A stretch of 64,000 nucleotides of DNA from an uncultured Clostridia bacterium (lineage in GTDB: Bacteria; Bacillota; Clostridia; Christensenellales; Aristaeellaceae). The DNA is taken from assembly GCA_946408995.1 (NCBI GenBank), contig CAMJUL010000003.1, forward strand, positions 1 through 64,000. Reading direction: 5' to 3'. How positions within the stretch are numbered: the first letter of the stretch is position 1; each line of letters opens with the position of its first letter. The translations under genes and the position numbers were made by a program. The notes beneath the pieces were generated by a model. That model saw only the letters and a program-made list of their open reading frames with translations. It did not search any database and had not been told where the DNA came from. Positions 21,335-30,416 of the stretch are shown here, one piece after another.

Positions 21335-22482
21335 TTCAAACCTCCGATCCGCTCCCGCGCCATTTCCCTGGCGCGCCGATCCGCTTCAAAGATATCTCCG
21401 GCTTCCCGGACCGCGAGAGTTGGAAGCCGGTCCAGGACAAACGAAACGGTGTCATAGATCTCTCCCAGCAAGATCTTCCCCTGAAGGAATGCGCCGACAG
21501 CTTCCTCATTGGCCGCGTTCAGGACGGCACAGGCTGTTCCGCCTGCATCAAGGCAGGAACGGGCCATATCCATAGCGGGGAAACGGGCATCGTCCGGCTT
21601 TTCAAACGTCAGGGTCCCGATTTTAAACAGATCCAGGTCCTCCGTGCCGGTAGGGAGCCGATCCGGCCAGGACATCGCGTAAAGGATCGGAAGCCGCATG
21701 TCCGGAATGCCCATTTGGGCAATCACGGTCCCGTCTTCAAAACGGACGGCAGAATGAACAATGGACTGTGGATGAATGTGGACCCGGATCTTTTCGTGCG
21801 GTACGTCAAACAGCCATCTCGCCTCAATGATTTCCAGCGCCTTGTTAAACATTGTCGCACTGTCCACCGTGATTTTTCTTCCCATGGACCAGGTGGGATG
21901 GCCAAGCGCCTCACCAATCGTGGCCTTTCGGATGCGTTCCAGGGTCCAGGTCCGGAACGGGCCGCCGCTTGCCGTCAAAATCAGTTCTTTGGGCTGACAG
22001 CCGTGCGCCCCTTCCAGACACTGCCAGATCGCGCTGTGTTCGCTGTCCACCGGCAGCAGCCTGTGGTTCCCGACAGGGCCAAAGAGCTCCATCACCAGCG
22101 CACCGCCGGCAACCAGCGCTTCTTTATTGGCCAGCAGCACTTTCTTCCCCGCTTTTCCGGCGGCAAGCACCGCTTCAAGGCCGGCCATTCCCATCACCGC
22201 ATCCAGCACCGTATCCACTTCGGGGAGTCTTGCGGCCTCGATCAGCGCCTTGGTGCCAAAGGACCATTTGCACAGGCTTTTTACATCCTCCGGCAGCGCA
22301 ATCTCGCCTCCTGTATAAAAAGCATATTCCGGCCTGAACCTGCGAACCAGTTCAAACAGTTTTTCCGCACTGCTGTGGGCGGTCAGCGCAAGGACACGAA
22401 ACCTGTCCGGATGAAGCGCAGCGACCTGAAGCGCCTGCGTCCCGATCGAACCGGTGCACCCAAGAATGGCGATTTTTTGCAT
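21331..22482 (-). CDS. dxr: 1-deoxy-D-xylulose-5-phosphate reductoisomerase
   Basis: ILGCTGSIGTQALQV, NKEALV, PVDSEHSAIWQCL, LTASGGPFR. Confidence 0.97.
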   Translation of the reverse strand: MQKIAILGCTGSIGTQALQVAALHPDRFRVLALTAHSSAEKLFELVRRFRPEYAFYTGGEIALPEDVKSLCKWSFGTKALIEAARLPEVDTVLDAVMGMAGLEAVLAAGKAGKKVLLANKEALVAGGALVMELFGPVGNHRLLPVDSEHSAIWQCLEGAHGCQPKELILTASGGPFRTWTLERIRKATIGEALGHPTWSMGRKITVDSATMFNKALEIIEARWLFDVPHEKIRVHIHPQSIVHSAVRFEDGTVIAQMGIPDMRLPILYAMSWPDRLPTGTEDLDLFKIGTLTFEKPDDARFPAMDMARSCLDAGGTACAVLNAANEEAVGAFLQGKILLGEIYDTVSFVLDRLPTLAVREAGDIFEADRRAREMARERIGGLK

Positions 22483-22535
22483 GAACGTCTATCCGGTTCC
22501 TTTCCTGAGTTTTCCTGTATGGGCTGCCTAAAGAT

Positions 22536-23342
22536 TCAAGGCAAAAACAGGGTCATATAGATGTACATCAGGACCGCCGTCCAGAATACGCTGTCCAGCC
22601 GGTCCATGATCCCTCCGTGTCCGGGAAAAATGGAGCCATAGTCCTTGATGCCGCATCTGCGCTTGATCAGAGACGCAAACAGGTCTCCGGCCTGGCCGGT
22701 CACCCCGCCCAGGAGCCCCAGCAAAAGCGCGTGCCAGAAGGGCATGATCCCGTGGGCTGAAAAGCACGCCCAAATGATGACAGCGGCCAGCACGCTTCCA
22801 AACAGGCCTCCGATCGCCCCCTCCGTGGTTTTATGGGGACTGACCTGCTCGCAGAATTTATGCTTGCCCCAAATCACGCCGATAAAATAGGCAAACGTAT
22901 CCCCCGCCAGCGGGATCCCGAAGGCCATGATCTCCAGCATCAGCTCGGCGGAACGGTTTTCCGCCCGAAGGAGGCCGATCATACACATGCCGGGGAGGAC
23001 CACCGAGACCAGCGGCAGGATGGAAAACCCGATGCCGGACAGGGAGGGCTTTGGGCTGAAAAGGTTCTGCACAACGATCATCATACAGGCGCAGGCAACC
23101 AAGGGAAGAAGCACCGCGGCACCTCCCAGCTTGATCGTCAGGATCGGAATGCTGAGTCCGAAAACAAGATATACGGGCCATTGCACCAGGGCTACCCTGG
23201 TTTCTTTCAGGGCCTTGTACTGCTCAATGACCGCAAGGCCGACACAAGCCATGAACGGTATGGAAAACCAGGCGCCGCCCAGCGCGAGGGCGACCACAAG
23301 AATGACAATCAATACTGCACCTGTCGCGATTCTTTGCGCCAT
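22536..23342 (-). CDS. cdsA: Phosphatidate cytidylyltransferase
   Basis: Multi-TM; C-terminal SLIKRRCGIKDYGSIFPGHGGIMDRLDS signature. Confidence 0.95.
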   Translation of the reverse strand: MAQRIATGAVLIVILVVALALGGAWFSIPFMACVGLAVIEQYKALKETRVALVQWPVYLVFGLSIPILTIKLGGAAVLLPLVACACMMIVVQNLFSPKPSLSGIGFSILPLVSVVLPGMCMIGLLRAENRSAELMLEIMAFGIPLAGDTFAYFIGVIWGKHKFCEQVSPHKTTEGAIGGLFGSVLAAVIIWACFSAHGIMPFWHALLLGLLGGVTGQAGDLFASLIKRRCGIKDYGSIFPGHGGIMDRLDSVFWTAVLMYIYMTLFLP

Positions 23343-23344
23343 GT

Positions 23345-24070
23345 TCAGCCTCCTCCATACCGGCGCTGCCGCTTCCCGTATTCCCTCAGCGCGTCATGAT
23401 AGCAGTCAATGTTGAAATCCGGCCACAGGACGGGGGTAAAAACAAATTCGGCATACGCGCATTGATACAGCAGAAAATTGCTCAGTCTCATTTCCCCGCT
23501 GGTCCTGATGAGAAGATCCACATCCTCCAGGCCTGCTGTATCCAGATGAGCCGAAAGGGTCTCCTCCGTGATCGCATCGGGGGTAAGAGAGCCGTCCTGG
23601 ACCTCCCTGGCGATTTTCCTCACGGCCCGCACGATCTCATCCCTGCTGCCATAATTGATAGCGATGTTCAGCTTGAGCCCGGTATTTGAGGCGGTACGGG
23701 CTTCCGCGCGCACCAAAGCCTCCCGCTGCGCTTCCGGAAGGGCCTCTTTCACCCCAAGGATGCGGATGCGCACTTTGTTTTGATCCAGCTCGTCGATCTC
23801 GCTGGAAAAAAATTCCAGCAAGAGCTGCATCAGCGCGTTGACTTCCGACGCATCCCTCGACCAGTTTTCTGTCGAAAAGGCATAAAGCGTCAGCGCTCCG
23901 ATCCCCAGGTCACTGCTCTCCCTGATAATGGATCTGAGCGCTTCCACACCCGTGCGGTGTCCCAAAGCGATCTGAAGTCTGTGTTTCCTGGCCCAGCGCC
24001 GGTTTCCATCCATGATTACGGCTACGTGGCGGGGCAGCGTGGTGAATACTGACATGGCAGAGGTATTCAA
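23345..24070 (-). CDS. uppS: Undecaprenyl (polyprenyl) diphosphate synthase
   Basis: HVAVIMDGNRRWA, GALTLYAFSTENWSR, LLIRTSGEMRLSNFLLYQCAYAE; TTG 24070 or ATG 24055 start. Confidence 0.96.
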   Translation of the reverse strand: MNTSAMSVFTTLPRHVAVIMDGNRRWARKHRLQIALGHRTGVEALRSIIRESSDLGIGALTLYAFSTENWSRDASEVNALMQLLLEFFSSEIDELDQNKVRIRILGVKEALPEAQREALVRAEARTASNTGLKLNIAINYGSRDEIVRAVRKIAREVQDGSLTPDAITEETLSAHLDTAGLEDVDLLIRTSGEMRLSNFLLYQCAYAEFVFTPVLWPDFNIDCYHDALREYGKRQRRYGGG

Positions 24071-24324
24071 TCCTTTCTGGGCTGCGCTTTCCCGGAGGCA
24101 TCCGGAGTCGGTGCCGCATCCGAAGGCTGCCCGGTTTTGAACCTTCCGACGATGAAAGTATGTTCCCGATATCCGATCACCCGGTCTTCCAAGGGACCTG
24201 TATCCGAATTTGCCCCCCTCTGCGCCGGAGGCTCGGTGTAGAGGCAGTCTATTTGCAAATGGCCTCTTTCCGCCGCTTCAAGCGCGGCGGAAAGAGGCAG
24301 CCCAAGCAAATCCTTCTGTATCAA
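24067..24324 (-). CDS. Uncharacterised 85-aa protein between frr and uppS
   Basis: ORF overlaps the frr stop (ATGA-type) and the uppS start by 4 nt, implying translational coupling in the operon. Confidence 0.65.
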   Translation of the reverse strand: MIQKDLLGLPLSAALEAAERGHLQIDCLYTEPPAQRGANSDTGPLEDRVIGYREHTFIVGRFKTGQPSDAAPTPDASGKAQPRKD

Positions 24325-24878
24325 ACCGACATGATCTCCTTTTCCTTTTCGGCGGCAATCTTGTCAATTTCCTTGATCTTGGCATCGGTCAATTTCTGAA
24401 GTTCGTCCTCGGCCTTGCGCTGATCATCTTCTGTGATCTCGCTCTTTTTCTGCATTTTCTTGATCTGTTCCATGGCGTCCCTGCGGGCACTGCGTACCGC
24501 AACCTTGGTTTCCTCCGCGCCCTTGCGCACAACCTTGGTCAGCTCCTTGCGGCGCTCCTCGTTCAGTTCGGGAACGATCAGGCGAATCACCTTTCCGTCA
24601 TTGGACGGGTTAAGGCCAAGGTCGCTCTTGAGAATGGCCTTCTCCACCAGGGGAATGGCCTTAACGTCCCACAGATTGATGGTCAGAAGGCGGGGTTCAG
24701 GGGCAGAGATGTTGCCCATCTGCTTCAGGGGAGTCGCAGTCCCGTAATAGTCTACCATGATCTTATCCAGGATCTGGGGGTTGGCACGTCCCGCCCTCAG
24801 GGAAAGCATATCCTTCTGATAAAACTGGCAGTTTTTGTCCATTTTTTCCTTGGTTTCTTCAATCACCGCTTTATACAT
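24321..24878 (-). CDS. frr: Ribosome recycling factor
   Basis: LRAGRANPQILDKIMVDYYGTATPLKQMGNISAPEPR; RLIVPELNEERRKELTK. Confidence 0.97.
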   Translation of the reverse strand: MYKAVIEETKEKMDKNCQFYQKDMLSLRAGRANPQILDKIMVDYYGTATPLKQMGNISAPEPRLLTINLWDVKAIPLVEKAILKSDLGLNPSNDGKVIRLIVPELNEERRKELTKVVRKGAEETKVAVRSARRDAMEQIKKMQKKSEITEDDQRKAEDELQKLTDAKIKEIDKIAAEKEKEIMSV

Positions 24879-24996
24879 GGTATACGCCTCCATTGCTCAA
24901 AATTTGCTTCTATTGTACCTTTTTTTGGTGCTGAAAGCAAGGGGTAATCTGAACCGCCCGTTTCATTCGGCGCGGCGGAGCAGCGCCGGATCGTCC

Positions 24997-25023
24997 AAAA
25001 AAAAGCCCGGACAGCTCCGGGCG
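24997..25023 (-). terminator. Intrinsic terminator downstream of the methyltransferase gene
   Basis: Minus strand gcccggagctgtccgggctttttttt. Confidence 0.8.
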
Positions 25024-25029
25024 CTCTGG

Positions 25030-25632
25030 TTATGGATGCTCTTCCTCAAAGGACTCTCTTTTCCATCCTGTAATGACTCCCCTCAGGCCGTTTTGCCTGC
25101 AGGAGATATGCTTGAAGCCGCACTCCTGCATCAAACGCATCAAAGTCCTGCGGTCCGTTTCCGTCTCGCCGAACTGGGAAAAAAGACTGCTCAGGCGTGG
25201 ATAGAGCGGGCAGACGATGATCAGCTGGGCGCCGGGATGAAGGACGCGGTGGATCTCCTTGAGTCCCGCAAGGGTACAGTTTTCTCCCGTGCGCCTTGTG
25301 ACAAACACCGTATCAAAGGAATTGTCTCTGAAAGGGATGTCCGATGTCTTTCCGCAGATGACATCGGCGTCGTCCATCATTTCCCGGATCTGCCGGGCCT
25401 CCCCCCAGTCCCTGCACATGCCGCAGGCCCGGATATGCATGCGACCTGTCAGGTTCAAAAGCAGCGCACCGCTTCCGCAGTCTGTATCCAAAACCCGGTC
25501 GTTTTCCTCAACGGCAGCCCACCGCAGGGCGCAGCGCTGGGAACGTTCCAGCGGCAGATGGAAGTCTTCCGTCAATTGTCTCAGGTTTGTCCTGGTCGTT
25601 TCCTTTGTGATCATGGTCCTGTCTCCGTTCAT
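25030..25632 (-). CDS. Class I SAM-dependent methyltransferase (methyltransferase 11-like)
   Basis: DRVLDTDCGSGALLLNL, DIPFRDNSFDTVFVTR, EIHRVLHPGAQLIIV. Confidence 0.8.
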   Translation of the reverse strand: MNGDRTMITKETTRTNLRQLTEDFHLPLERSQRCALRWAAVEENDRVLDTDCGSGALLLNLTGRMHIRACGMCRDWGEARQIREMMDDADVICGKTSDIPFRDNSFDTVFVTRRTGENCTLAGLKEIHRVLHPGAQLIIVCPLYPRLSSLFSQFGETETDRRTLMRLMQECGFKHISCRQNGLRGVITGWKRESFEEEHP

Positions 25633-25937
25633 GGAATTTGTTACAAATTCATGCGATTATTTCATGTGCTTAAAGATTATAGCATAGTTTTGTAATAAAG
25701 TCACCCATTTTCTTAACATTTTCTTAATTTTTTGTTTTTCACGGTCTGTTTGTTGTTTTTGCGATTCTTTCCTTTTCAAAACCGGGGATTTCGTGTAAAA
25801 TAACTTTAGGCGTTCCGCTCCAAAGCAGCGTTCATATTTCGTCCTTCCAAAAGGTCTTTCTGTTGACCTTGCTTTTCCGTCTTGGTATTCCGCGTTATAC
25901 TTCCAGCAGGCGCACAGAACGGGAGGTTTCGACAGCA

Positions 25938-27113
25938 ATGAAAAAAGCGGTATTGATCGTACTGGATTCGGTAGGGGCCGGTTATCTTCCGGATGCCGCC
26001 CTTTATGGAGACGAGGGGGCCAACACCCTTCGCCACGTGGCTGAGAGCGTTCCTCTTCAGGTCCCGAACATGCGTGCGCTGGGGCTTGGACACATACCGG
26101 GGCTCGCGATTCCCCCCGACGAAAAGGCAGCCGGATTCTTTGGCCGTGCAGCCGAACGGTCCAAGGGCAAAGACACCACCACAGGGCACTGGGAGATGGC
26201 CGGTGTCATCCTTTCCTCTCCCTTTCCCACCTTCCCGGACGGTTTCCCGGAAGAAGTAATCCGCCCCTTTGAAGAGGCCATCGGCACAAAAGTCATCGGG
26301 AACAAACCCGCTTCCGGAACGACTATTCTGGATGAGCTTGGGGAAGAGCACCTGCGCACCGGATATCCCATCGTATACACCTCCGCGGATAGCGTTTTCC
26401 AAATCGCCTGTCACGAAGCCCTTTATTCTGTCGACAAGCTTTATGAGCTGTGCCGGATCGCCAGGCGTCAGCTTCAGGGGCCCTTTGGGGTCGGAAGAGT
26501 CATTGCCAGACCCTTTACCGGGACCGGAAAGGGAGCCTTCACGCGGACCCCCAGAAGAAAGGATTTCTCCCTGGAACCCGTTTCGGAAACCATTCTGGAT
26601 GTCCTTAAGGCTTCTGGCCACGATGTGCTTGGGGTCGGAAAGATCGAGGACATTTTTGCGGAAAAGGGACTTACCGGTTCTGTGCACTCCGCCGGCAACC
26701 CCGCCTGCACCCAGAGCACGATCGATTACCTGCATACAGACTTTGACGGGCTATTGTTTGTCAATCTCGTGGATACGGACATGATCTACGGTCACAGGCG
26801 CGATCCGGTCGGCTACGCAAACGCACTGATGGACTTTGACAGGCGCCTTCCAGAGATTCTGTCCCTCCTGCGGGAAGGGGACCTTCTGATCATCACCGCC
26901 GATCACGGGTGCGACCCCACCTATAAAGGAACCGACCATACACGGGAATACGTTCCCGTCTTTGGAAGGATCATCGGCTGTCCCTCCCTCGTAAATCTTG
27001 GGGATCGTGCGTCCTTTACGGATATCGCGGCGACGATCGCTGATTACTTCGGGCTTCCTCAGCGCTTTGAGGGCATATCCTTTTTGAATGAGGCGAAAGG
27101 AGGTCGTCTATGA
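25938..27113 (+). CDS. deoB: Phosphopentomutase
   Basis: MKKAVLIVLDSVGAGYLPDAALYGDEGANTLRH; GKDTTTGHWEMAG; ADHGCDPTYKGTDHTREYVP. Confidence 0.96.
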   Translation: MKKAVLIVLDSVGAGYLPDAALYGDEGANTLRHVAESVPLQVPNMRALGLGHIPGLAIPPDEKAAGFFGRAAERSKGKDTTTGHWEMAGVILSSPFPTFPDGFPEEVIRPFEEAIGTKVIGNKPASGTTILDELGEEHLRTGYPIVYTSADSVFQIACHEALYSVDKLYELCRIARRQLQGPFGVGRVIARPFTGTGKGAFTRTPRRKDFSLEPVSETILDVLKASGHDVLGVGKIEDIFAEKGLTGSVHSAGNPACTQSTIDYLHTDFDGLLFVNLVDTDMIYGHRRDPVGYANALMDFDRRLPEILSLLREGDLLIITADHGCDPTYKGTDHTREYVPVFGRIIGCPSLVNLGDRASFTDIAATIADYFGLPQRFEGISFLNEAKGGRL

Positions 27114-27928
27114 ACATGGAAGAAAGAATCCTTGCCGCAGCCGGATACCTGAAGGCCCATTTGCCCCCGTTCCGGACGGTGCTGGTTCTCGGAAGCGGAT
27201 TGGGCGCTTATGGAGAAAGCCTTGGATCCTCCCTGGAGATCCCCTATCAGGAAATTCCCGGCTTTCCGGTATCCACCGTTGCGGGGCATGCCGGCAAGCT
27301 GATCTTTGGCGAAACGGGCGGCAAACCCGTGCTCGTCATGTCCGGCCGCTTCCATTATTATGAGGGGCTGTCCATGAAGGAGCTTGCCTTGCCCATCCGG
27401 GTTTTCAGCACCCTCGGCGCCCAAAGCCTGATCCTGACCAACGCCGCCGGGGGGGTCAATCTTTCCTATGCCCCCGGTGATTTGATGATGATCACGGACC
27501 ATATCAATCTGAGCGGTTCCAACCCCCTGATCGGCCCCAACGAGGATCGGTTCGGTCCCAGATTCCCTGATCTGTCCGAGGCCTATACCCCTTCCCTGCA
27601 GCAGCTTGCCAGGGAGTGTGCAAAAAGCCTCGGCCTCTCCCTGAAAGAAGGGGTCTATTGCATGATGTCCGGTCCCGCTTATGAGACACCCGCCGAAATA
27701 CGCATGATCCGCCAGTTTGGAGCCGATGCCGTTGGGATGTCGACCGTGCCGGAAGTGATCGCAGCTGCCCACTGCGGGCTTAAGGTCGTCGCGTTCAGCA
27801 GCATCACCAACATGGCTGCCGGGATCGTTGGCGCGCCGATCACCCATCAGGAGGTCATCGAAAGCGGCCGGAAAAGCGCTGCGGCCTTTGCCGCGCTGAT
27901 CACGGAGCTGATCCGGCGCATGGAATGA
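27110..27928 (+). CDS. Purine-nucleoside phosphorylase
   Basis: VLGSGLGAYGE, AGHAGKLIFGE, GRFHYYEG, LTNAAGGVNLSYAPGDLMMITDHINL; overlaps the deoB stop. Confidence 0.96.
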   Translation: MNMEERILAAAGYLKAHLPPFRTVLVLGSGLGAYGESLGSSLEIPYQEIPGFPVSTVAGHAGKLIFGETGGKPVLVMSGRFHYYEGLSMKELALPIRVFSTLGAQSLILTNAAGGVNLSYAPGDLMMITDHINLSGSNPLIGPNEDRFGPRFPDLSEAYTPSLQQLARECAKSLGLSLKEGVYCMMSGPAYETPAEIRMIRQFGADAVGMSTVPEVIAAAHCGLKVVAFSSITNMAAGIVGAPITHQEVIESGRKSAAAFAALITELIRRME

Positions 27929-28028
27929 TGCATGGTCATCCGTCCAGGCCGTTCAAAATGCACGGCTATTGCGCCGAAAGGCCATTTGTACTATAATAAA
28001 GCAGCTTTGTTGCAAAGGAGAATGGACC

Positions 28029-28358
28029 ATGAAATTGATTATCGCCATCGTACAGGATGAGGATTCCGCCAAGGTGCTGAACGGACTGATGAGCGAAGGG
28101 TACAGCGCGACGAAGCTGGCCACGACCGGAGGGTTCCTGAAGAGCGGAAACACCACCCTGCTGTGTGGCGTGGAAGAAAACCGGTTTGACCACTGTGTTG
28201 CCATCATAGAAAAAATGTGCAAAAGCAGGCGCCAGATCTCCACTACGCCGCTGACCATGAGCACATCCATCGACATGGTTGCTCCCTACCCCATCGAAGT
28301 AACGGTGGGCGGCGCCACCATTTTTGTATTGTCCGTTGAACAGTTTTTCAAAGTCTGA
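28029..28358 (+). CDS. Cyclic-di-AMP receptor, DarA/PstA PII-like
   Basis: MKLIIAIVQDEDSAKVLNGLMSEGYSATKLATTGGFLKSGNTTLLCGVEE. Confidence 0.93.
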   Translation: MKLIIAIVQDEDSAKVLNGLMSEGYSATKLATTGGFLKSGNTTLLCGVEENRFDHCVAIIEKMCKSRRQISTTPLTMSTSIDMVAPYPIEVTVGGATIFVLSVEQFFKV

Positions 28359-28421
28359 TTCCGGCCGTCAGCAGCACCCCGGTCCTCATTCTTTCAGAGT
28401 TCATCGCCAGGAGAGGGAACA

Positions 28422-29390
28422 TTGACGGAAGACATTCTATGCAGCCAGACCGCAGAAGACGCCCTGATCGGAGATTTGAAAGCAGGGCGTCTTCCGCATG
28501 CTCTGCTTTTGTCCGGACCAGCGGGGACCGGTAAAAAAACCCTGGCCGCCTATATCGCCAAAGGCCTGATGTGCAAAGCGGCACAGTCCCAGGACCGTCC
28601 CTGCGGGATCTGTAAAAACTGCCGCCGGTTCGATCACGATTCCATGCCGGACCTGATCCGTCCCGAAGTGAAAAGCGGCGAAAAAAACATCCGTCTTGAA
28701 GCCGTACGGGAACTGCTTGAAATCCTTTCACGACATCCCCTTGAAAACGGAAACCGGGTCGTTCTGATCGAAAACGCCGAACGTCTGACCCCGGGGTCCC
28801 AGAACGCCCTGCTGAAATCCATCGAGGAGCCGGATGAATCCACTTTCTTTCTCTTTACTGCCGATTCCATCCGATCGATCCTTCCCACCATTCTTTCCAG
28901 ATGCGGTATCGTCCGCATCGCCCCATGGAGCATCCGTCGTCTGTCAGACGAAATGAAAAAGCACGGCATCCCGCAGGACCGGATCGACGACATTCTCCCT
29001 CTTGCCGGCGGAAGCATTGGAAAAGCCCTGCAAATCAGTCAGGACGCCCATTTCCTTGAAGACGTGGCCAGCGCGAAAAGCATTTTTTTCGATATCCGCA
29101 CCCCTTCGGACATTCCGCCTGCCCTGAAAGCCCTCAGGGAACGCAAGGACCGAGGCGACCGGATCCTGGATATTGCCGAGGAAGAGACGGAAATCCTGCT
29201 GCGTGCCCCGGACTCCGTCCAGGATCCGTCCCTTTCCGCCTGGAAAAAGGCGGACGTTTACGGCCTCAAACACATCCTTGACACGATCATTGAGGCTAAA
29301 AAGTACCGAAAATCCAGTGTCGGACTGATCCCGTCCGCAGAAAAAGTTCTTTCAGTATTATCGGAGGAAGCAGAAAAATGGCAACTGTAA
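28422..29390 (+). CDS. holB: DNA polymerase III delta' subunit
   Basis: LPHALLLSGPAGTGKKTLA, zinc finger CKAAQSQDRPCGICKNC, NALLKSIEEPDESTFF; TTG start with aggagaggg SD. Confidence 0.9.
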   Translation: MTEDILCSQTAEDALIGDLKAGRLPHALLLSGPAGTGKKTLAAYIAKGLMCKAAQSQDRPCGICKNCRRFDHDSMPDLIRPEVKSGEKNIRLEAVRELLEILSRHPLENGNRVVLIENAERLTPGSQNALLKSIEEPDESTFFLFTADSIRSILPTILSRCGIVRIAPWSIRRLSDEMKKHGIPQDRIDDILPLAGGSIGKALQISQDAHFLEDVASAKSIFFDIRTPSDIPPALKALRERKDRGDRILDIAEEETEILLRAPDSVQDPSLSAWKKADVYGLKHILDTIIEAKKYRKSSVGLIPSAEKVLSVLSEEAEKWQL

Positions 29391-30349
29391 TTGGTGTACG
29401 TTTCAAAAACGCAGGTAAACTGTACTATTTCGACCCCGGCAAGCTGTGGCCCACCGCCGGTGATTCCGTTATTGTGGAAACTGTGCGGGGCGTCGAATTC
29501 GGGGAAGTGGTCACAGGGGTCAGCCAGATCGCGGATGAGCTGGTCACCCCACCCTTGAAAAGCGTGCTGCGCATCGCCACTGAAGAAGATATCCGGCACG
29601 ATCGGGAAAATCGTTCCAGGGAAGCGGAGGCCCTCGGGATCTGCGACAAAAAGATCCAGGAGCATAAGCTGCTGATGAAGCTGGTGGGGTGCGAATATAC
29701 TTTCGACAACAGCAAGCTGCTGTTTTATTTCACCTCCGACAAACGGGTCGATTTCCGCGGACTGGTCAAAGACCTCGCGGCCATTTTCCGCACACGCATT
29801 GAACTGAGGCAGATCGGCGTCAGGGATGAGGCAAAAATGCTGGGCGGACTCGGCATGTGCGGCCGCCCTCTCTGCTGCTCGACCTTCCTGGGAGATTTCC
29901 AGCCTGTTTCCATCAAAATGGCCAAGGAACAGAGCCTTTCCCTCAATCCGACCAAGATCTCCGGTGTCTGCGGCAGGCTGATGTGCTGCCTGAAGTACGA
30001 AGAAGACCATTATGAGGCGACCCGCAAAAAAATGCCCAAGCTGGGCAAAGAGGTCCTGACCCCGGACGGAAAGGGCACCGTCACGGAACTGAACATTCTT
30101 CGCGAAACCGTCCGGGTCCGGATCCCGAAGGGGGACGAAACGGAAGTCCGCGAATATCCCATGGATCAGGTGCGCCGTCCCTCCTCCCCGGAGCATCCCG
30201 CACCGTCTCAGACAGCCAATCAAACGGCGGACTCCGACAAGGACCTTGGAAACGACAAGGCGGAGCTCGCAAGAGAATTGACCGAGGAAGACGGTCTTGA
30301 CGAAGCGCAGGCCCTTGAAGAGGCTTCCGAGCTGCTCAGCGGGGACTGA
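29378..30349 (+). CDS. PSP1/RicT (YaaT) family protein
   Basis: [76 protein letters not shown]. Confidence 0.95.
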   Translation: MATVIGVRFKNAGKLYYFDPGKLWPTAGDSVIVETVRGVEFGEVVTGVSQIADELVTPPLKSVLRIATEEDIRHDRENRSREAEALGICDKKIQEHKLLMKLVGCEYTFDNSKLLFYFTSDKRVDFRGLVKDLAAIFRTRIELRQIGVRDEAKMLGGLGMCGRPLCCSTFLGDFQPVSIKMAKEQSLSLNPTKISGVCGRLMCCLKYEEDHYEATRKKMPKLGKEVLTPDGKGTVTELNILRETVRVRIPKGDETEVREYPMDQVRRPSSPEHPAPSQTANQTADSDKDLGNDKAELARELTEEDGLDEAQALEEASELLSGD

Positions 30350-30416
30350 CCCTGTTCTCCATGCGCTTAACGGAACGAAACGCCATTCCTTTCGGACAGA
30401 ACATGGAGGCGACCGT

